Origin: Cyanobacterium sp. uoEpiScrs1
Lineage (GTDB): Bacteria > Cyanobacteriota > Cyanobacteriia > Cyanobacteriales > Microcystaceae
Direction: 5' to 3'
DNA: 64,000 nt
Assembly: GCF_947331815.1 (NCBI RefSeq)
Contig: NZ_OX373462.1
Span: 124,001-188,000, forward strand
A program made the translations under genes and the position numbers. The notes below the pieces were generated by a model that made no database searches, had not been told where the DNA came from, and saw nothing but the letters and a program-made list of their open reading frames with translations. Shown here one piece after another: positions 59,694 through 64,000 of the stretch; positions within the stretch are counted from its first letter, which is position 1, and each line of letters starts with the position of its first letter.

Positions 59694-60611
59694 ATGGATT
59701 ATTTAGAAAAACGAGACCATCTACTGACAGAACAGATCAATCCCAATAGTCACAATTTAGACCAGTTAAGTCCCATAGAGTTAGTCGATCTATTCAATCG
59801 CGAGGATGCTCAAACTCTTAAAGCCATTGCTCAGGCCAGACTAAAATTGGCTCAGGCTATCGAAATAAGTGCAAAATCTTTGGGACGAGGAGGGCGATTA
59901 TTCTATGTTGGAGCAGGAACTAGTGGAAGGCTAGGGGTTTTAGACGCGACAGAATGTCCCCCTACATTCTGTACCCATCCTGACCTAGTACAGGGTATTA
60001 TTGCCGGAGGAGCTTCTGCTTTAATGAGAAGTTCAGAGAATCTCGAGGATTGTAAAGAAGATGGAGCCTCTGCGATTATCCAAAATCAGATTGTGGATAA
60101 AGATGTGGTTGTGGGAATTAGTGCAGGGGGAACAACTCCTTTTGTTCATGGTGCATTAGAAGCTGCAAAAGAGCGCGGTGCAACCACTATCGCCATGACT
60201 TGTGTTCCTGCTGAACAGGTTTCTATAATTGTCGATGTTGATATTCGCCTGATAACTGGTCCGGAGATTTTGGCTGGTTCCACTCGTTTGAAAGCTGGAA
60301 CCGTAACCAAGATGGCCTTAAATATCCTATCTACTGGAATTATGGTACGTCTTGGGAAAGTTTATGGTAATCGCATGGTAGATGTTTCAGTAACTAATCG
60401 TAAACTCCATGATCGAGCTCTCAAAATATTAGAAGATCTTACAGAGTTAGATCGCGAAGACGCCGAAACTTTACTAGAAAGTAGTGGAAAGCGAGTAAAG
60501 TTGGCATTATTGATGCACTGGAAAGCACTGGATGCTCAACAGGGACAACAATTATTAGATAAGTATCAAGGAAACCTCAGAAATGCAATTCAAGTGTACA
60601 GTCAAAGCTAG
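59694..60611 (+). CDS. murQ: N-acetylmuramic acid 6-phosphate etherase (MurQ)
   Basis: Cleaves the lactyl ether of MurNAc-6-P to give GlcNAc-6-P during peptidoglycan recycling. The 305-residue SIS-domain protein has QINPNSHNLDQLSPIELVDLFN, the sugar-phosphate loop YVGAGTSGRLGVLDATECPPTF near 65 with the catalytic glutamate, ISAGGTTPFVHGALEAAKERGA and EILAGSTRLKAGTVTKMALN near 200, and the helical C-terminus. The length is normal. It follows the DUF3110 gene by 7 nt. No anmK or transporter partner is nearby. Confidence 0.96.
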   Translation: MDYLEKRDHLLTEQINPNSHNLDQLSPIELVDLFNREDAQTLKAIAQARLKLAQAIEISAKSLGRGGRLFYVGAGTSGRLGVLDATECPPTFCTHPDLVQGIIAGGASALMRSSENLEDCKEDGASAIIQNQIVDKDVVVGISAGGTTPFVHGALEAAKERGATTIAMTCVPAEQVSIIVDVDIRLITGPEILAGSTRLKAGTVTKMALNILSTGIMVRLGKVYGNRMVDVSVTNRKLHDRALKILEDLTELDREDAETLLESSGKRVKLALLMHWKALDAQQGQQLLDKYQGNLRNAIQVYSQS

Positions 60612-60770
60612 TCAAGATTTTCAAGCTTTTTGAGAAAGAAATAGTAATTTTGAGCCAATTCATGAAATGAAAGGTTAAGTTTTCAAGGAAGTGCAAAATC
60701 TCAGTATAATAAAACTGAACAAAGGTCAGAAACCTCTGACTCAAAGACTTGAACACTTCATTTAACCTCT

Positions 60771-61694
60771 GTGGTACAAGATAACCATTCTCAAGTTCGT
60801 CAGGTCTTACTCATCACCCTATTTCTCAATCTATTTGTGGTGGGGTTAAAGGCTACAGTAGGCATTATGACTGGTTCGTTAAGTTTACAGGCGGATGCTA
60901 TTCATAGCATTACAGATAGTGCCAATAATATTTTAGGGTTAATTGCTAATAGTTTGTCTTCTCCTCAACCTAATCGTCATCACCCTTATGGACGTCAGAA
61001 ATATGAAGGAGTGGCTACCTTAGGTATTGTGGCCTTTTTAGGCATTGCCTGTTTTGAAATTATTCAAGGGACAATCAAAAGAATTTATTACGGTGGTCAA
61101 GAAGTTAGGGTCTCTGGAGCGCAAATATGGATTTTGCTAATTGTTTTAGGTGTTAATATTTTCGTCGCTTTTTATGAACGTCGTGTTGGAAAACGGTTAA
61201 AAAGTCCGATTTTAGTAGCAGACGCCTATCATACTATGAGCGATATTTGGGTAACAATTATAGTGCTGGGAGGATTAATCGGAATTTGGCAAGCAAGACA
61301 GTTAGATCTACCGCAACTTCAGTGGTTAGATGCTATATTAGCTTTTCCTGTTGCGTTTTTAGTATTTATCAGTGGTTGGCAGGTACTACGGAGTAATGTC
61401 CCTTGGTTAGTGGATGTTATGGTAATCGCTCCTGAAGCAATCCATGAGATTGTTATGGGAGTTCCTGGAGTACTCAATTGTCATGACATCGCTTCGCGGG
61501 GACTCTTAGGAAGACAAGTATTTATTGAGATGCATTTGGTCGTAAATTCTCCAGATGTGGAGGGGTCTCATTGTATTACGGAAATAGTAGAAGAGAGATT
61601 AGAAGAGCGTTTTAGTCCTGTACGGGTGGTGATTCACATAGAACCTCCTAGCTATCAGTCCTCTGAAATTAGTTTCGGGACTAAAATATCTTAG
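60771..61694 (+). CDS. Cation diffusion facilitator (CDF) metal transporter
   Basis: A 307-residue proton-coupled exporter of divalent cations such as Zn, Co, Mn or Fe. The start is a GTG at 60771 (MVQDNHSQVRQVLLITLFLN). There are six spans with both metal-site motifs: LQADAIHSITDSANN (HxxxD, near 40) and VADAYHTMSDIWVT (DxxxH…D, near 155). HHPYGRQKYE lies in the loop, and a cytoplasmic C-terminal domain follows from about 215. A short inverted repeat GTCAG/CTGAC lies in the leader at 60724-60740. It is monocistronic, 159 nt after murQ. Confidence 0.92.
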   Translation: MVQDNHSQVRQVLLITLFLNLFVVGLKATVGIMTGSLSLQADAIHSITDSANNILGLIANSLSSPQPNRHHPYGRQKYEGVATLGIVAFLGIACFEIIQGTIKRIYYGGQEVRVSGAQIWILLIVLGVNIFVAFYERRVGKRLKSPILVADAYHTMSDIWVTIIVLGGLIGIWQARQLDLPQLQWLDAILAFPVAFLVFISGWQVLRSNVPWLVDVMVIAPEAIHEIVMGVPGVLNCHDIASRGLLGRQVFIEMHLVVNSPDVEGSHCITEIVEERLEERFSPVRVVIHIEPPSYQSSEISFGTKIS

Positions 61695-62935
61695 AGGGAA
61701 TGCGATAAAATAAATGCAATCCCCTGCTGAAAAAGGATATTACTATGGATACTCTCAGCTTTATCTCAGTCCTTTTTTAAATTTTTTGGAGTAACTAACA
61801 CTTTAGAAAAGATACTTATTATCAAATTCTTTATGATAAGTATGAAATAGACTAGAGGGGATCCTTTAAAGATTTAGATTGCTTTCAGTTATATATTAGT
61901 TATATTTTCTTTGAAAATAAACATTTACTTATAATATTTGGATAGAATTTATGAACAATTAAAGATTAATATTATTTAGACAAAGTATCATAGTCTCGGT
62001 TGTTTAACTAAAATTACTAGATTATTATTATTGTTGCTTAGTTAATTTCAGTTAAATTTGTTTATAATTGATCAATAAATTTCATATATCAGTTAACTCA
62101 ATTGCTATCGATATATAGTTAAAATAATTTCATTGATTTGTATATCATTTTGGCGATTTGGCAATTAGTTTCGATAACAAATATTTTATTTGTAAGTTTT
62201 TATGATACACAAATCACGAGAATTACAATACATTAAGTTAATATATAAACATTTTAGTAAAGATAGAAAAGACACTTTATTGAGTATTAGATAACTAATA
62301 ATGCATAACATGTTATACATTATTAGCAAGCTTTAACAATTGAACAATTTTAATTTAAATGTCAAATCAACAAAATAACAAACATATTACTATAGTAATT
62401 CTTGAAAATTAATAGTCAATACTCACTTTTTTTTCTAATAAATTTTGATACTGTACAAAGTAATTTCTAAAATGAAAGATAGTAGTTGCTTATGATACAA
62501 TTCAAATATCATGGCATGGTAGGTAAATAGCTAAAATTAAGCTCAATTAACATCAAACATTTTTACAGTACCGTATTTGTGTCATCGGAATTAAGAGACA
62601 GCCTGTCGTCGAACTGTGGGACTAATTGTATCCTTTGACATAACTGGTCGACTTATAGGTTGAAGAGCAACGGAAGAATCACAAAATTTAATGTTCGGTG
62701 ATTCACTACCATATACTTAATTTACTCGAACTTGTTGTGGTCTTGTGAGAACACAACAAGTTCTAATTGTGGGACTGATGTTGGATATTGGCTGATAACA
62801 ACCAACATTTGAGTGATCTTTTCAGTAAAAAAGCTTATCCGTAGTTCACAGATTTAAGCTCCACTTTTTGGGGCGTTTCGATCACATGGAAAAGAGGCCA
62901 AGTTAACAATTGGCGTTTTGCATTTAGGGGGAACT
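61695..62935. other. 1.2-kb gap with a structured, G+C-richer prk leader
   Basis: The first 850 nt are AT-rich without genes, with a small hairpin at 61812-61843. From about 62570 to 62935 base composition changes. Here lie a 12-bp perfect hairpin (62728-62763), a repeated block (ACTGTGGGACTAAT at about 62613 and AATTGTGGGACTGAT at about 62765) and a further stem TTGG…CCAA. This looks like a conserved 5' leader, a small RNA gene or the end of a lost gene before prk. Confidence 0.45.
62728..62763 (+). promoter_or_regulatory. 12-bp hairpin in the prk leader
   Basis: GAACTTGTTGTG (62728-62739) pairs perfectly with 62752-62763, with a 12-nt loop, 173 nt before the prk start. TAATTGTGGG follows, not a T-run, so a regulatory or small-RNA role is as likely as termination. 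Confidence 0.45.
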
Positions 62936-63973
62936 ATGTCCACTCAGCTAGACCGTGTAGTTCTTATTGGGGTCGCAGGGGATTCCGGTTGTGGTAAGTC
63001 AACTTTTTTACGTCGCTTAACAGATATATTTGGTGCAGAGTTCATGACGGTCATCTGTCTAGATGACTACCATAGTCTTGACCGCCAAGGAAGAAAACAA
63101 GCTGGAATAACGGCCTTAAATCCTAAAGCTAACGACTTTGATTTAATGTATGAGCAGATTAAAGCTCTTAAGTCAGGAAAAGGTATTAATAAACCAATTT
63201 ACAATCATGAGACTGGAATGATCGAGGCATCAGAACACATAGAGCCAAATAGCGTGGTTGTCATTGAAGGGTTACATCCGCTCTATGATTATAGAGTTCG
63301 TGAATTAATTGACTTTAGTGTTTATCTTGACATTGGAAATGAAGTTAAAATCAATTGGAAAATTCAGCGTGATATGGCTGAACGTGGTCATACTTACGAG
63401 GATGTACTGGACTCGATTAATGCCAGAACCCCTGATTTTAATGCTTATATTGAATCGCAGAAACAATATGCAGATGTCGTTATCCAAGTCTTACCTACTC
63501 AACTAATCAAAGATCATAAAAGTAGGCTCTTAAGAGTACGTTTAATCGAAAAAGAAGGGATTGCTTATTTTGAACCTGCTTATTTATTTGATGAAGGATC
63601 TACTATTGTTTGGTGGCCCTGTGGGCGTAAACTTACTTGTGCTTATCCAGGAATTAAGATGTATTATGGTCCAGATAATTTTATGGGAAATGAAGTCTCT
63701 ATCTTAGAATTAGATGGTCAATTCGATAATATTAAAGAAATGATCTATGTAGAAAGCCATCTTAGTAAGACTGGAACAAAATACTATGGTGAAATGACAG
63801 AATTGCTACTTAACCATAAAGATTATCCTGGTGCTAATAATGGAACGGGTTTGTTCCAAATATTGGTGGGACTCAAAATGAGAGAAACTTATGAAAAAAT
63901 AACCGCTTCTGCAAAGACTCCGTCCAAGTATTTATTTGGTCTCAAAGATGGACTAAGGGGTCCTTTTCAATAG
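62936..63973 (+). CDS. prk: Phosphoribulokinase
   Basis: Phosphorylates ribulose-5-phosphate to the Rubisco substrate ribulose-1,5-bisphosphate. I choose the ATG at 62936 (345 residues), preceded by AGGGGG at 62926-62931. The start MSTQLDRVVLIGVAGDSGCGKST has the P-loop with Cys19, and TVICLDDYH has Cys41; these are the thioredoxin-regulated pair. WWPCGRKLTC (about 228-237) holds the second, CP12-related, cysteine pair. VVIEGLHPLYD, RDMAERGHTYEDVL and MYYGPDNFMGNEVS are also conserved. The C-terminal ~17 residues (KTPSKYLFGLKDGLRGPFQ) extend slightly beyond most relatives. It is intact and full length, so it is presumably still used. Confidence 0.97.
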   Translation: MSTQLDRVVLIGVAGDSGCGKSTFLRRLTDIFGAEFMTVICLDDYHSLDRQGRKQAGITALNPKANDFDLMYEQIKALKSGKGINKPIYNHETGMIEASEHIEPNSVVVIEGLHPLYDYRVRELIDFSVYLDIGNEVKINWKIQRDMAERGHTYEDVLDSINARTPDFNAYIESQKQYADVVIQVLPTQLIKDHKSRLLRVRLIEKEGIAYFEPAYLFDEGSTIVWWPCGRKLTCAYPGIKMYYGPDNFMGNEVSILELDGQFDNIKEMIYVESHLSKTGTKYYGEMTELLLNHKDYPGANNGTGLFQILVGLKMRETYEKITASAKTPSKYLFGLKDGLRGPFQ

Positions 63974-64000
63974 GCTAACATACAGATAGCAATATGAAGA

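Overview
The window is a stretch of a cyanobacterial chromosome. The evidence is cytochrome b6f genes (petM, petB, petD), the cyanobacterial NDH-1 subunit NdhM, phosphoribulokinase with its four regulatory cysteines, a 600-residue aspartokinase with repeated ACT domains, a divergent PerR/peroxiredoxin pair, a DUF3110 protein and a CIRCE-controlled groES-groEL. The DNA is strongly AT-rich and gene-poor for a unicellular cyanobacterium: many gaps of 0.5-1.7 kb carry no intact gene, and several hold recognisable dead genes. No transposase, phage gene or CRISPR array was seen. AT bias plus pseudogenes plus housekeeping content suggests a genome-reduced, probably host-associated relative of the Crocosphaera/Cyanothece group, such as the nitrogen-fixing spheroid bodies of rhopalodiacean diatoms. 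UCYN-A is a less likely alternative because its genome is more compact. This placement is inference; no nif or 16S gene lies in the window.

Layout. 1-9.6 kb: partial epimerase, petM, pdxA, groES-groEL, a dead esterase, ndk, rplU-rpmA, aroA. 9.6-18.2 kb: SLC13-type permease, a 1.8 kb empty gap, lysC, then gpmI-secG-matrixin-like protease. 18.7-31.7 kb: ndhM, ppa, a 2TM protein and a DUF697 GTPase, larB, ruvA, a small hypothetical, a dead gene of unknown family, a lone ABC ATPase and a uracil-DNA-glycosylase-type gene. 31.8-41 kb: tRNA-Arg(UCU), a secreted pentapeptide protein, petB-petD, tRNA-Pro(GGG), rqcH, prx/perR and a dead pentapeptide-repeat gene. 41.4-51.5 kb: an ABC exporter, a copper P-type ATPase followed by a short possible cupredoxin-gene stub, and a four-gene GldA/GldF/GldG/DUF4340 exporter operon. 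52.4-64 kb: SRP RNA, gatC, a histidine phosphatase, a possible carboxysome-shell relic, a TerC-family gene, mutS, DUF3110-murQ, a CDF transporter and prk.

The surviving genes form a core of electron transport (b6f, NDH-1), central metabolism (gpmI, ppa, ndk, prk), amino-acid and cofactor synthesis (aroA, lysC, pdxA, larB), translation and quality control (rplU, rpmA, gatC, rqcH, groESL, ffs, two tRNAs), DNA repair (mutS, ruvA, UDG-like), metal handling and redox control. No photosystem, phycobilisome or Rubisco gene is present, but absence from 64 kb says little about the genome. A recurrent architectural feature is the long AT-rich perfect hairpin (stems of 9-27 bp) after genes, in two cases overlapping the stop codon. 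I found no convincing new multi-gene system. The best leads are the pseudogenes, the long palindromes, the unassigned hairpin upstream of gpmI and the structured prk leader.
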